A DNA stretch of 21,979 bases from Chara braunii (GCA_003427395.1 BFEA01000294.1:1811259-1833237); one strand, 5' to 3'; positions 8,194 through 16,895 are shown, counted from the first letter of the stretch. Numbers and translations are program-made. The notes: generated by a model not told the origin, from the sequence alone.

Positions 8194-8475
8194 TTAAGTA
8201 TTGTTGTCGTCAAAACCTTTGTCAATAATATACTCTCCTTTATGATTAAGAGGTATGTTACTTTGCCGGTAGCAGCGAAGTGGGGTAAAAAGAATTATTT
8301 TCGGGTGAATAATTTGTGGAATTATATCTATGGGTAAAATGATATTAAAATCATCTCTATCGTAATTAGTTATATCTAAGATTCTTGATGTTTCACACGC
8401 AAAGAAAATAGTACTAATAAATAGTACTAATGCATAGACGTGAAGAACTGCACATTGTTGAATGATGAACTGCAC
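8194..8475 (-). CDS. Small ORF with signal-peptide-like N-terminus, unknown function
   Basis: This 93-codon frame runs on the minus strand. After a polar start it has a hydrophobic stretch (VYALVLFISTIFFA, residues about 13-26) followed by small and polar residues, like a secretion signal, then a mixed 65-residue tail. The tail segment CYRQSNIPLNHKGEY faintly recalls the 'NIPC.RRG.SYY' part of RALF peptides, but the family cysteines are missing and I do not assign it. The start region is created by a perfect 22-bp tandem duplication (8445-8488), so the ATG could be recent or accidental. In such AT-rich DNA a 93-codon frame may arise by chance. Confidence 0.22.
   Translation of the reverse strand: MQFIIQQCAVLHVYALVLFISTIFFACETSRILDITNYDRDDFNIILPIDIIPQIIHPKIILFTPLRCYRQSNIPLNHKGEYIIDKGFDDNNT
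8407..8431 (+). repeat. 13-bp tandem duplication
   Basis: AATAGTACTAAT is present at 8407-8418 and 8420-8431, separated by one A. It lies 14 bp left of a second, 22-bp duplication. Confidence 0.85.
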
Positions 8476-8488
8476 ATTGTTGAATGAT
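8445..8488 (+). repeat. Perfect 22-bp tandem duplication
   Basis: GAACTGCACATTGTTGAATG plus AT occurs twice head to tail (8445-8466, 8467-8488) with no mismatch, so the event is young compared with the decayed elements around it. Confidence 0.95.
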
Positions 8489-9363
8489 TAAAAACTCGTA
8501 TATTGATAGTTGCAGTATGATAAAATTATTTGTCGAGAACATAGGTGCGAAAAAATGGCGTTCCTTGGTGCAAGTGTTGCATTTTTTTTTCACAAGTTAT
8601 CAAATGAATATGCTCCTTTTTTATATCATGCTTTATGACGATGTTGATGGTCCTCAATGTATAGCTGTATGAGGGTCCTTCAGGGTTGTGTCCCACAGAA
8701 GCATAACCGAGGGTGTTTCTGGTCATCTATAACATAGGATTTACACTCTTTGTATGTTGCCTAGACTAACTTGTTAACGTGTCGAACCTTGGGGCGTTAA
8801 TCTCCCTTGACAACTTTTGATTTCAGGCCAACTCAATTATTGAACTTTTGCGCTCATGAAATTTTGTTTTGAACACTATCTGTTTCAATCCTCTAACTTA
8901 TTATAAGTGGCCCACACCGCTATGTGAGTTGTAAATGCAGTAGCAGTGTCCAACGATTTCATAATGCTTGCCGATGTATCGACACATAACCAACTATCAT
9001 GATGACACACTTTGTAATGCGAGAAGGTACATGAACCGTCAGAAGGTCGAGGTTTTATGCTACGCTTCAGGCTTGGACAAAAAGGGAATCATGAATCTCA
9101 CTCCTGTGAAATAGAGCGGTTAAAAGTCCGGGATTGCGGGGCTTCAGTCGTCTCAATCTTGAGTGGCTAAAAAGATAGTCGCTCTCCCCCAGCTCACCCT
9201 GCTTTACGCGCAGCTCACACAGTTGACAACGATCGTAAATCCTTTATCTCGAGGATGATCTTGCGTGGTGGACAAGGATCTTGAACCTAGTCGCAAACAT
9301 ATCATCTAACTAATAAATATGAACAAATAAATAATATGATCAATTTGTACTCGCACCGAAATG
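8489..9363. other. No supported gene
   Basis: Both strands give only short frames without motifs. No tRNA-like, LTR-like or domain-bearing sequence was recognised. GC content rises locally near 9120-9300 without an obvious cause. Confidence 0.4.
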
Positions 9364-9420
9364 AGCCATTTTTAGCGGAGCGAGCCCTTTCTAGCGGAGC
9401 AAGCCCTTTCTAGCGGAGCG
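9364..9420 (+). repeat. 19-bp tandem repeat, three copies
   Basis: The units 9364-9382, 9383-9401 and 9402-9420 follow AGCCCTTTCTAGCGGAGCG; copy 1 has ATTTTT for CTTTCT and copy 2 ends in A. The unit is GC-rich within AT-rich surroundings. Confidence 0.9.
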
Positions 9421-9498
9421 ATGCCCTCAAATATATATTCATAATGAATAAGTTTGAGCCTTGAGGGTTGCGTCTTAAAGGCAAAGCGATGTCATTAC

Positions 9499-9518
9499 TT
9501 TTTTTTTTTTTTTTTTTT
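9499..9518 (+). repeat. T20 homopolymer
   Basis: Twenty consecutive T bases. This could be the poly-A tail of a retroposed sequence on the minus strand lying to the right (9519 onward), but no recognisable LINE, SINE or processed gene was identified there and no target-site duplication was established. Confidence 0.8.
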
Positions 9519-9866
9519 AAACAGAAGATCCATGTAGGTGTTTTATTTATTCAAGGGGGAGACAATCGGGTTGCTTATCATCGACAAAGCATACGATGTA
9601 CAAATGAATATATCGAACACCCAAACAGATACATCCGGGACCCCGAAGTAAAGGACACCCGTAATCGGGAGACTCGCTACGGTACACATTTATTATGAGT
9701 TTATTATACCTCCGGGTTTTTCATCCGTTTTTTTCTTATCTCCCTCCCCCTTTCTCCCTCCCCCTTCATCCTCTATTTGAGTTGTTTCCCATCCTTTTGG
9801 TCCAATCTTCAAACCCATATGTGACTCTAGGTGTCATCACATTTTCGCACAAGCAAGAACAATAAG
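9519..9866. other. No supported gene; possible body of a minus-strand retroposon
   Basis: Follows the T20 run. It contains a short CCTCCCCCTTTCTCC-type pyrimidine patch near 9741-9768. I see no SINE A/B boxes or protein motif. Confidence 0.3.
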
Positions 9867-10125
9867 AAAATGCATGGGTCTTTGACCTTTCAATCATATA
9901 TGTAAAAGAAAAAAAGATCTTGGTATTTCAATAATTTTAATTTATTCAAGAACAATATGTTTAAGCTAAGTAATTTCAATTTATTCAAGAACAAAAATGC
10001 ATGGGTCTTTGACCTTTCAATCATACATGTAAAAGAAAAAAAGATCTTGGTATTTCAATAATTTTAATTTATTCAAGAACAATATGTTTAAGCTAAGTAA
10101 TTTCAATTTATTCAAGAACAATATG
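9867..10125 (+). repeat. 127-bp tandem duplication with internal sub-repeats
   Basis: The copies start with AAAATGCATGGGTC (TGCATGGGTC at 9871 and 9998; period 127) and are nearly identical, including TCTTTGACCTTTCAATCAT and AAAAGATCTTGGTATTTCAA. Inside, AATTTATTCAAGAAC recurs, with AATATGTTTAA and CTAAGTA following in most copies, so the unit itself is built from an older repeat of about 36-40 bp. Confidence 0.92.
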
Positions 10126-10794
10126 TTTAAACTAAGTATACAAAAAATATACAAAAATTATGTCTGGTCGACATGTTTAGGTTAAACCATGACGAGTCTA
10201 AGCTTATTTGTACAAGTGTTTTTTTATGCATCATATGAAAAAGTCTTTGACTAACCAATGAGCATAAACAAAACACATCATATAGTTTCAATAGGTCGAC
10301 GCTTTATTTACTTCCATCACTCTTTTTTCTTCCACAATCAAAGTGACATTTTTCTCTTAAGGTCAGTCAACCCAATCTAGTCTTGTTATGCAAGGATCCT
10401 TTAAACCAACATGGATCTTTTAGTTAACGTCTTGATTGCCTTTTGTATTAGGGATCTGTTATTGAGTGAGGGTATAAAAAAAAATTCAGTTGATAAACCA
10501 ATCAGTTATCATAAGATAACAACATATACTATTATTCAGACTTATAGCGAGTCCAACTGGAATAATCTATCAGTTGAAATTACTTGTATTCACACAGATC
10601 AACAAAATATCACACCCTTATTATCAGTAAGAATCTATTTGAAGTTCAATCAATAAAAACTTCAAATATAATTGCAAATTATACAATAATTTCACAATGC
10701 CTATTAACTCAAAAGTTTTCAAAATTCAACAAGTCTTTGATATAACCAAGAAGTATGGTGACTTTTTACTGAAGTCTATATATTAGCACTTTTT
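10126..10794. other. AT-rich DNA, no supported gene
   Basis: An 81-codon frame (10411-10656) has no recognisable motif and its composition follows the AT-rich background. AACCAATCAGTTATC near 10498 resembles words in the degenerate array downstream, so the array may once have extended here. Confidence 0.4.
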
Positions 10795-11383
10795 AATATC
10801 ATGCAATCTAAAGACAAGCTAGTAGTAGGACAACCTTAATTGGAGACTGGATCCCCCTATCATCACCCTCACATGAGTCTTCATCATATTACCTTCAAAA
10901 CCAATCAGTGTACATACAAAGTAAGATTAGGACGACCCGCAAATATTAACTTCATAACCAATCAGTTTAAATGTATGCAAATGGTAGGAATAACCACGTT
11001 GTAATCTTCGTCCTACTAGTTTTGTATTTTATTATTCCCTAGCAGGATCACCCTCACTGAAGTCTTTATCCTACTACGTTTTTAAAACCCATCAATCTAA
11101 ATTCGGACAAGTAGTAGGATAAGTCTACTTGAAGTTTCTATCCTAATATGTTTTCAATTGCAATCCACTTAGATACAAATAGGCAATAGGACGACCATTC
11201 CTTAGGTCTTTATCCTTTGACCTTCCGAATATCATTTAGTCTAACCAAACGCTCTTAAACAAACGAAACACTCGTAAAGAAAGTTCCTTCCTTCAGTCTC
11301 TATTTTACTTTTCAATACCAAACATCTTAAATAAAACAAGCAACAAGACGAGTCACATTGGAGTTTTTATCCTACTACTTGCA
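10795..11383 (+). repeat. Degenerate tandem array, units of about 72-86 bp
   Basis: Units start with an AAAACCAATCA-like word and contain GTAGTAGGA, then GAAGTCTTTATCCTACTA. The clearest starts are near 10896, 10960, 11083, 11155, 11227 and 11313. In the unit from 11083, TAGGATA (11115-11121) and TATCCTA (11139-11145) are exact reverse complements. Units differ strongly, so the array is old. No coding frame is supported. Confidence 0.6.
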
Positions 11384-11736
11384 CTGCATCTCTTCGATCA
11401 AACAGTCTCTTACTTCCTCTTTTTTCTTACCTTGTAATTGTAGGATAGTATGCAGTCGTTTCGCCACAATTATTCCTTCGCACACTTCGATGTATTGGAG
11501 ACGGAGTACAACTTTGTTATTGGCACTCTGTAGTCTCACAAGTATTGTAGCAAAGAGGTCGAACGGACAACTGAGACACTCCTCAGAACAAAGTGTGGTC
11601 AGACCCATCATATCGCCTTGATTGGTACCATGGGCGATACCCCTTCTGACGTACCTCCCAAGGCCTCTCGTTCTTCTAGGTCCCACCCGAACATCGCCTT
11701 CACTTCCCACCATCAATTTGCTATGATCCTCTCTGC
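11384..11736. other. Probable upstream part of the chromovirus, not resolved
   Basis: This is the expected place of gag and protease for the element that follows. A 113-codon frame on the minus strand and an 87-codon frame on the plus strand exist, but neither shows a CCHC knuckle or a DTG/DSG protease motif. No LTR was recognised. Confidence 0.35.
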
Positions 11737-11901
11737 TTGGACATTGAGCTCATACCCTTGGAGCCCGATCCCCCTGACCCTTGCTCCATCTGTGGGGCCG
11801 CCACACGACGACCTACTAATACCCCTTCGACATCTGAGGTCCCTATGTCATTCACTATTAAGTTTATACATACGTCTCACGCTGATGCAGATGCGGAGTA
11901 G
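11737..11901 (+). pseudogene. Chromovirus pol: linker before reverse transcriptase
   Basis: The codons give an uninterrupted acidic, proline-rich segment (LDIELIPLEPDPPDPCSICG and onward) ending at TAG 11899. It contains a CSIC pair and lies directly upstream of RT-like sequence in the same orientation. Its place suggests the protease-RT linker, but I know of no defined domain there. Confidence 0.45.
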
Positions 11902-12079
11902 CACGTGAGGTTTACGACTAACTGAGAGTCCGACATTTGTGACTTGATTCGAGAGTGTTACGACGCTTTCCCCCTGTATTTCTCATACAGCGGGATCCCT
12001 TCGATGCGCGTTGTTGAGCTCTTTATCCAGCTTGTGCTTGACTATAGTTTCCACCATTAGGCGCACTATCGAATATCGA

Positions 12080-12724
12080 TCTTGTAGGCGACAAAACTCG
12101 AGCGTAATCTTGAGGAGCACCTATGACTGGGTCTCATTAAATTTGGTAACTCCACTTGGGATGCACCAATCGTTTAGCTCGCAAAGCGGACGAAACTCTC
12201 CACCTTTGCATTGACTACCCCGGTAACTGTTACACGATCAATAACAGTTATTCCATGCCTTGCGCTAACGAGTTGTTTGATCGTCTAGCACAACCACTTC
12301 TTTACGAAGATTGATCTTCATAACAGTTATCGCCATACCCAAGTTTCCGCAGAGGATCATTTGAAGACCGCCTTTCAATCGCGCTTTGGCTACTACGAGT
12401 TCACGGTGATGCCATTTGGCCTCACCAATGCGCCTGCTACCTTCCAGACGACTTTATGAGCGAAACTCTCCACCTTTGCATTGACTACCCTGGTAACCAT
12501 TACACGATCAATAACAGTTATTCCATGCCTCGCGCTAACGAGTTGTTTGATCGTCTAGCACAACCACTTCTTTACGAAGATTGATTTTTATAGCAATTAT
12601 CGCCATACCCACGTTGCCGCAGAGGATCAACCGAAGACCGCCTTCGATCGCGCTTCGGCTACTACGAGTTCACGGTGATGTCATTTCGCCTCACCAATGC
12701 GCCTGCTACCCTCCAGACGACGAT
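12080..12724 (+). pseudogene. Chromovirus reverse transcriptase, with internal duplication
   Basis: The N-terminal piece near 12090-12170 reads KLERNLEEHL and GNSTWDAPIV, matching 'L...L..G.I..S.SPW.APV'. Then come LCIDY, NNSYSMP, NELFDRL, and FGYYEFTVMPFGLTNAPATF, the last being the hallmark of gypsy RT ahead of the active site. This LCIDY-to-NAPATFQ segment occurs twice. The YxDD catalytic box expected shortly after is not recognisable at 12725-12770. Stops and frameshifts interrupt both copies, so the enzyme is dead. Confidence 0.85.
12191..12724 (+). repeat. ~270-bp tandem duplication within the reverse transcriptase
   Basis: Copy 1 spans about 12191-12454 and copy 2 about 12461-12724. 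They share CGAAACTCTCCACCTTTGCA at the start (period 270) and TCACCAATGCGCCTGCTACC at the end (period 269). The copies differ by scattered substitutions, so the event is not recent. A period of 270 bp is 90 codons and would not by itself shift the frame. Confidence 0.93.
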
Positions 12725-12726
12725 AA

Positions 12727-13050
12727 GTGATATCTTCAAATCATCTACCTGGTCTCTTCAATACACCCGTCACCTTTCAGACTACATGCGCACGGTCTCC
12801 AATTTTACCGTATGATACAATCTCAGGTGTTGCTTTGCTCAGAGCGACGCGGGTTTTCAAGGATACCATGTGTTTCCACGTGGATAACGAGAAGATCACT
12901 ACTATCGCCGAGTGACCCACCCCTACATCCGCCAACGAACTTCGAAATTTCATAGGCCTTACGAGTTACTAAGGATACATTAGGTATTCTTACGCCGCAA
13001 CTTTCACCCTACTCCGGAAAAATCCCTCTATGAGGATGTCTTTCACATCC
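12727..13050 (+). pseudogene. Chromovirus RT connection region
   Basis: The frames read SDIF, then YTRHLSDYMRTV, GYHV, VDNEKITTIAE, a TGA in place of the Trp of 'AEWPTPT', PTPTSANELRNFIGLTSY, a TAA, and SYAATFTLLRKN. This matches, in order, the region between the RT active site and RNase H of gypsy elements. Confidence 0.8.
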
Positions 13051-13059
13051 TCAAGAAGG

Positions 13060-13645
13060 TGTTGATTTATGCGTCGGTTCTTCCCCTGCCTGATTTTGGT
13101 TGTCCTTTTATTGTCACTACCAATACTTCAGATTTTCAATAGGAGTTGTACTTTCTCATGTGTTCTTACTAAACCCGATTCCTCTTATCCTCATCTTTCC
13201 CACTTTCCTTCCCGTCTTGTTAACACCGCTTCTTGTTTGATACCTACCCTTCCACCACTTCCCTTCAATAACAGTCTTATTACTTACTCTCCAAAAATCG
13301 TGGAGGACGACACTGTCAAGACTCGTGTTGGGAAGTGTCTTATTGCTTTTTATTCTTGTCAGTTATTATCCATCGATATAATTTACATTGTCGACGAACA
13401 TGAGGTTCTTGCAGTAGTTTATGCTACTCGACACTAGCGTCATTACCTGCACAAGGCGCCCTTCATTGTGCGCACGGATATCCCTATTCTCACGACTTTC
13501 CTCACGAAAGTCAAACTCTCCCCTCGATAGGCACGTTGGTAGCGCTACTTACCTGAGTTCAATTTCACCACTCGGCATATCAAGGGGGAAAAAACGTGTT
13601 GTCGATGCCTCTCGCCGTTTCGACGACAATAAGGAGCAAATGCAG
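13060..13645 (+). pseudogene. Chromovirus RNase H
   Basis: VLPLPDFGCPFIVTTNTSDF (13074-13133) corresponds to 'PVL.LPDF..PF.V.TDASD', with the first catalytic Asp region changed to Asn. At 13393-13476 the frame reads DEHEVLAVVYATRH, TAG, RHYLHKAPFIVRTD, matching 'E.ELLAIVYALRHWRHYL....F.VRTDH'. Then LSPR, TAG, ARW, TAG, RYLPEFNFTTRHIKG follows the usual 'LSPRQARWQRYL.EF.F.I.HIKG'. Stops sit at former Trp or Gln positions. Inactive. Confidence 0.85.
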
Positions 13646-13779
13646 CTCGCTGCCATCTCGGTCACCATCGCCCATCATTCGACGACCGACAAGTTTTGCA
13701 CCCAATACTGCCTTTGCCCAGATTATCACGGCCAGTACCGCCACTGCCCAGATTATCGCGACATCCAAACAACATCGTG

Positions 13780-14345
13780 GTGTGACGATACCATTCATTC
13801 ATATTCCCTTAGTGAGAATGGTCTCGTGTACTAGCAGGGTAAGTGTGGTCGTTGAGACCCATGTATATGTGTTCCCTCTACTGGACAATGTGTATAGGCC
13901 GTAGTCGAGTTCCATGACCGGAAAGTTGTCGGTCATATGGGTTTCTGGAAGACGTTGCTCATGTTAGCCTTTTGCCAAAGCGCAAGGAATTTGTCACGAG
14001 CTACGTCTAGGAGTATCCTACCTACCTAAAGATGAACAGTGCGAATCACCTTCCGTATGGTATGGTCGTCGTCGATAGCTTCACGAAGCATGCACGTTTT
14101 GTTCTGTGCTGCTATCGCATTAACGTTCGTGAGGTCACCAACATTGTCGACCGAGTTGTTGGAGATCACGAATTGCTTTAGAGTATCATCTCTAACTGTG
14201 ACCCGCACTTTACTTGCACATTCTGGCGATGGCGACGCATACGCGATGTGTATGGATCTCAGCTCCGCTTCTCGTTTTCTTATCACCCTCAAACGAATGG
14301 TCACTCCGAGGTCGTAAAAAAACTCTCGATAATACACACCGAAAG
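13780..14345 (+). pseudogene. Chromovirus integrase, zinc-binding and catalytic core
   Basis: From about 13800 the sequence gives SENGLVY, VVEFHDRKVVGHMGFWKTL (matching 'H....GGH.G..KTL'), then after a frameshift LPYGMVVVDSFTKHARFVL (first catalytic Asp), SIISNCDPHFTCTFWR (second catalytic Asp, matching 'SDRDPRFTS.FW') and LRFSFSYHPQTNGHSE (matching 'YHPQTDGQTE' with the catalytic Glu). All three acidic residues can be recognised, but an internal stop (TAG) and frame breaks leave no continuous protein. Confidence 0.85.
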
Positions 14346-14870
14346 TTCGTTACGAATGACCGCGAGAGAGACTTACACTTAGCCCACACGGAGATCGCTT
14401 ACAACCATGTCATTTCGCTAACTACATGAATGTCGTCATTCTATTGCGACCTCGACTACCTCCCTCACTTACCCGCGGAATTTTTGCGACCACCGCAGTT
14501 GCACCCAGACACTCGTTGCTCCGGGCTTTACGACTGGGTTGCGCATATGACAACGATTATGAAACGTGCACACGAAAGTATACCCACCTCCCAGACCTTC
14601 ATGGTCGCACGAGCAAATTGATCGATAATAAATCATTCATTTAAAGTCAGTAGTGATATGCTCATTGACGACCGCCACATGCAACTTGAAGCGGATATAC
14701 TTCGCAAGTTCAGGTGTCACCTCTTTGACCCATACCGCATCCTTCAGATCGTCGACATTGATACTGTCACTGATTCAATTAACTTTCGTGAGAAGTTGCC
14801 TTATTATCTTCGACACTTACCACATATCCTTATCGCAGACTGTTCGAGCGCTTCACTCCATCATGGTGAA
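14346..14870 (+). pseudogene. Chromovirus integrase C-terminal region, poorly preserved
   Basis: Short matches survive: NDRERDLHLAHTEIAYNH near 14356-14410 (the 'W...L..AEFAYN' region after the core) and FDPYRILQIVDIDTV near 14726-14770 (the 'GPYRI...I....Y' GPY/F-type region). The frame alternates between three phases and stops are common. Confidence 0.6.
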
Positions 14871-14874
14871 CGGT

Positions 14875-15060
14875 CATAAGGAGTTTGTCGTTTTCGACAT
14901 CGTATCTCGTCGAGTTACTGACGATAGTCCTTCACGTATCAAATAGGTTGTGCGTTGGAAGGGTTATCCTAATGAGGACGCTACTTGGGAGCCCCTCGAC
15001 AACTTGCACTACACCATGATGTTGGTCAGTGCATATGATCGTGCTTGTCGTGTTGAGATG
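14875..15060 (+). pseudogene. Chromodomain at the pol C-terminus
   Basis: In one frame the codons read KEFVVFDIVSRRV, then a TAG at 14944, then VVRWKGYPNEDATWEPLDNL (14947-15006). The WKGY and TWEP motifs with the acidic spacer are diagnostic of chromodomains, which in chromoviruses direct integration to particular chromatin. It is one of the best preserved parts of the element. The frame goes on to 15264 apart from an internal TGA near 15118. Confidence 0.9.
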
Positions 15061-15267
15061 TTTGCTCCTATTATCGGAGCCAAGGTCCTTTCTACCATTG
15101 GCTCTAGAGCTATTGGTTGAAGTCAACGCCAAGTTATTTTGGAGTCTAATAGCGCCTACGTTGATGCCTTACCGAATGTCCTCCTGCAAGTACTCGAGCG
15201 CATCCTTCTCGCACCTAGAATGTCTAAGGGTTTTTCATTTTTTTATACTAATTTTGTGAGTTTTTAG
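15061..15267 (+). pseudogene. Pol C-terminal tail after the chromodomain
   Basis: The chromodomain frame continues through VEMFAPIIGAKVLSTI, one TGA near 15118, and SAYVDALPNVLLQVLERILL to the TAG at 15265. The tail has no known domain. Confidence 0.6.
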
Positions 15268-15618
15268 AGGAGGACGACTAGCGGGGTCTTACTCTAACTT
15301 GACTATATTATTGGCCGTTCACTCGGGCTCCGTGGGACCTCAAGAGACGAGGCGATTATGGAGCTCTGTAGGGATTCAAGCGGGCCCTTGGAGGCAGGAA
15401 CTATCGAGATAGAACGACACGATTCTCTTAGAATCGCCTTAGCCCCAACCTATATCACCTAGTGCTCTTAGTTTACTAGGTGAATCGCGTGTATATCTTT
15501 TTTATTTTCATTCAAGATGCTGATTGAATACAAAATTTTTACTATGTTGTTAATTTTATCTGTCTGAGGAGGAAAAAACATGTGATGTTGCTTATGATAA
15601 TTCGGTCTCGTGTGCGTT
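15268..15618. other. Possible 3' end of the chromovirus, LTR not resolved
   Basis: A purine run (AGAGGAGGA) begins at 15266. No TG...CA bounded repeat could be matched upstream, so an LTR is not called. No gene is seen. Confidence 0.35.
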
Positions 15619-15878
15619 GTTGGGTTGAGGCATGTGCAAACTTTGCAACCGTTTTATGCCTTGTTAGGTTGATGCCTATGCCGATTCCCCAACCGTTTTC
15701 TGGGTTGAGGCATGTGCGGACTCGCCAACCATTTTGTGCCTTGTTGCGTTGCAACTTGTTCGGACTGGGTTGAGGCATGTACAAACTCCCCAACGTTTAT
15801 GTTTAGTTGTATGTGGACTCCCCAACCATTTGTGTTTAGTTGGGTTACGGTATGTGCGAACTCCCCTACCATTTCTGT
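15619..15878 (+). repeat. Minisatellite, about six irregular units
   Basis: Units near 15619, 15664, 15700, 15766, 15808 and 15841 follow GGGTTGAGGCATGTGC, AACTCCCCAACC, and TTTTGTG or TTTAGTT. Unit length varies from about 33 to 66 bp. Each fuller unit has GGTTG near one end and CAACC near the other, so single units can fold. The ORFs on both strands here repeat the unit and are not genes. Confidence 0.85.
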
Positions 15879-16374
15879 AATCGATTGCTTATGTCTGAGT
15901 GAGAACAATTTAAGTTTAATTTTATTTAATCAGATATAGGATATGAAGGGTTTCAAGTAACACAAGCAGAGATGAATCTTTGATGGATGAACTTTGTATA
16001 CTTTGCTATGTTTTGTATTCTGATACATATTTTGAGTTCATAAGTTAGTCTATTAGAGTCCGCCTTGTGATTGAGCGTTAGGTAGGTAGTTGTCTATTTC
16101 TATTATCACATTATTTTTTCATGCATGATCTGTTTTTGTTATCACATTGACTACCTTCTGCGTTCAGTAGAAATTTTGGAAGCCTCCTCCCCTAGGGAAG
16201 ATGTTGTCGAAGTTTCTGCTTAAATTTCAGGGTAGTCAAAATCTTTGGAAGATCTTTATGATTAAAGTCTAGGTTGCTTCTTGGATTCTGTAGAAATACT
16301 TAAAGTTTTACTTGCTAAGGGAAGTGCAGACAATTTTTTTTGTTGAAACCAAAGAGCTAGTTTTATTTTAGACA
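15879..16374. other. AT-rich DNA, no gene; first copy of a shared 20-mer
   Basis: Contains GAGCGTTAGGTAGGTAGTTG at 16073-16092, the first of three copies. Otherwise no motif is recognised. Confidence 0.4.
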
Positions 16375-16503
16375 GTCTTTGAGTCAGATGATGTCTTTTT
16401 AGATTTCACTTAGTATATTTTCGGCGAAACATATTTCCATATGAGAGTTGTGACTGAGCGTTAGGTAGGTAGTTGTTTATTTTTATTGTCACATTATGTT
16501 CTG
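16375..16503 (+). repeat. ~128-bp repeat, copy 1
   Basis: Matches 17141-17267 along its length: GTCTTTGAGTCAGATGATGT at the start, then TTTTTAGATTTCACTTA and GAGCGTTAGGTAGGTAGTTG, ending near ACATTATGTTCT. A few substitutions and a short gap separate the copies. Confidence 0.9.
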
Positions 16504-16895
16504 TATCTGCCAAACGACTTAATTCAATATTGATATAAAAGAAGTAAGCACGTTTGACTTCAGAATAGGTTCTTACCACGACGTTAACTTCACCTTGTAA
16601 TTTATGCATTCACCGTTTTGAGCTCGTTTATTACCTCTAAGTTTGCATAGAGGAGAGAAGGTTACGTTTTCTCCAGCTCCAAGATGTGATGAGTCGACAT
16701 CGCAATTGTGTTAATTGAAACCACAATAAATAATAGTAAATAACTCTTACTCGAATGAAATGAATATTATCGATTGAGGCGAAGTGGCGTAGTCTGCGAC
16801 ATATAAATGCATCACTAGTCTCTCAAAATCAATCAAGCAAGCTCAGAGGTCGCCTTGGTTTCAATGTCTGTAGCCTTCGTGTCGCCACGAAGTTC

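Larger units (their letters stand above)
11737..15267 (+). mobile_element. Degenerate Ty3/gypsy chromovirus, pol region
   Basis: Pieces of a single pol polyprotein occur in canonical order on the plus strand: a linker ahead of the RT, RT, connection, RNase H, zinc-binding and catalytic integrase, then a chromodomain ending at a TAG (15265-15267). That order with an integrase-linked chromodomain defines chromoviruses (Chromoviridae, Ty3/gypsy). The reading frame changes several times and many stops interrupt it, so no functional protein could be made. Gag, protease and both LTRs were not recognised. A short purine run, AGAGGAGGA at 15266-15274, directly after the stop may be the polypurine tract. 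Confidence 0.85.

Noticed and set aside
8194-8475. Assignment as a RALF-type peptide gene
   Set aside because: The match is limited to a few residues, the conserved cysteines and the YISY segment are missing, and the AT-rich context makes chance likely.
13421-13904. Plus-strand frames of 137 and 102 codons as separate genes
   Set aside because: They overlap RNase H and integrase remnants in the wrong phase and show no motifs of their own.
14026-14337. 103-codon minus-strand frame
   Set aside because: It lies opposite the integrase core, whose plus-strand reading has all three catalytic regions.
15542-15939. Repetitive proteins encoded in the minisatellite
   Set aside because: The frames on both strands just repeat the minisatellite unit; no start context or domain supports translation.
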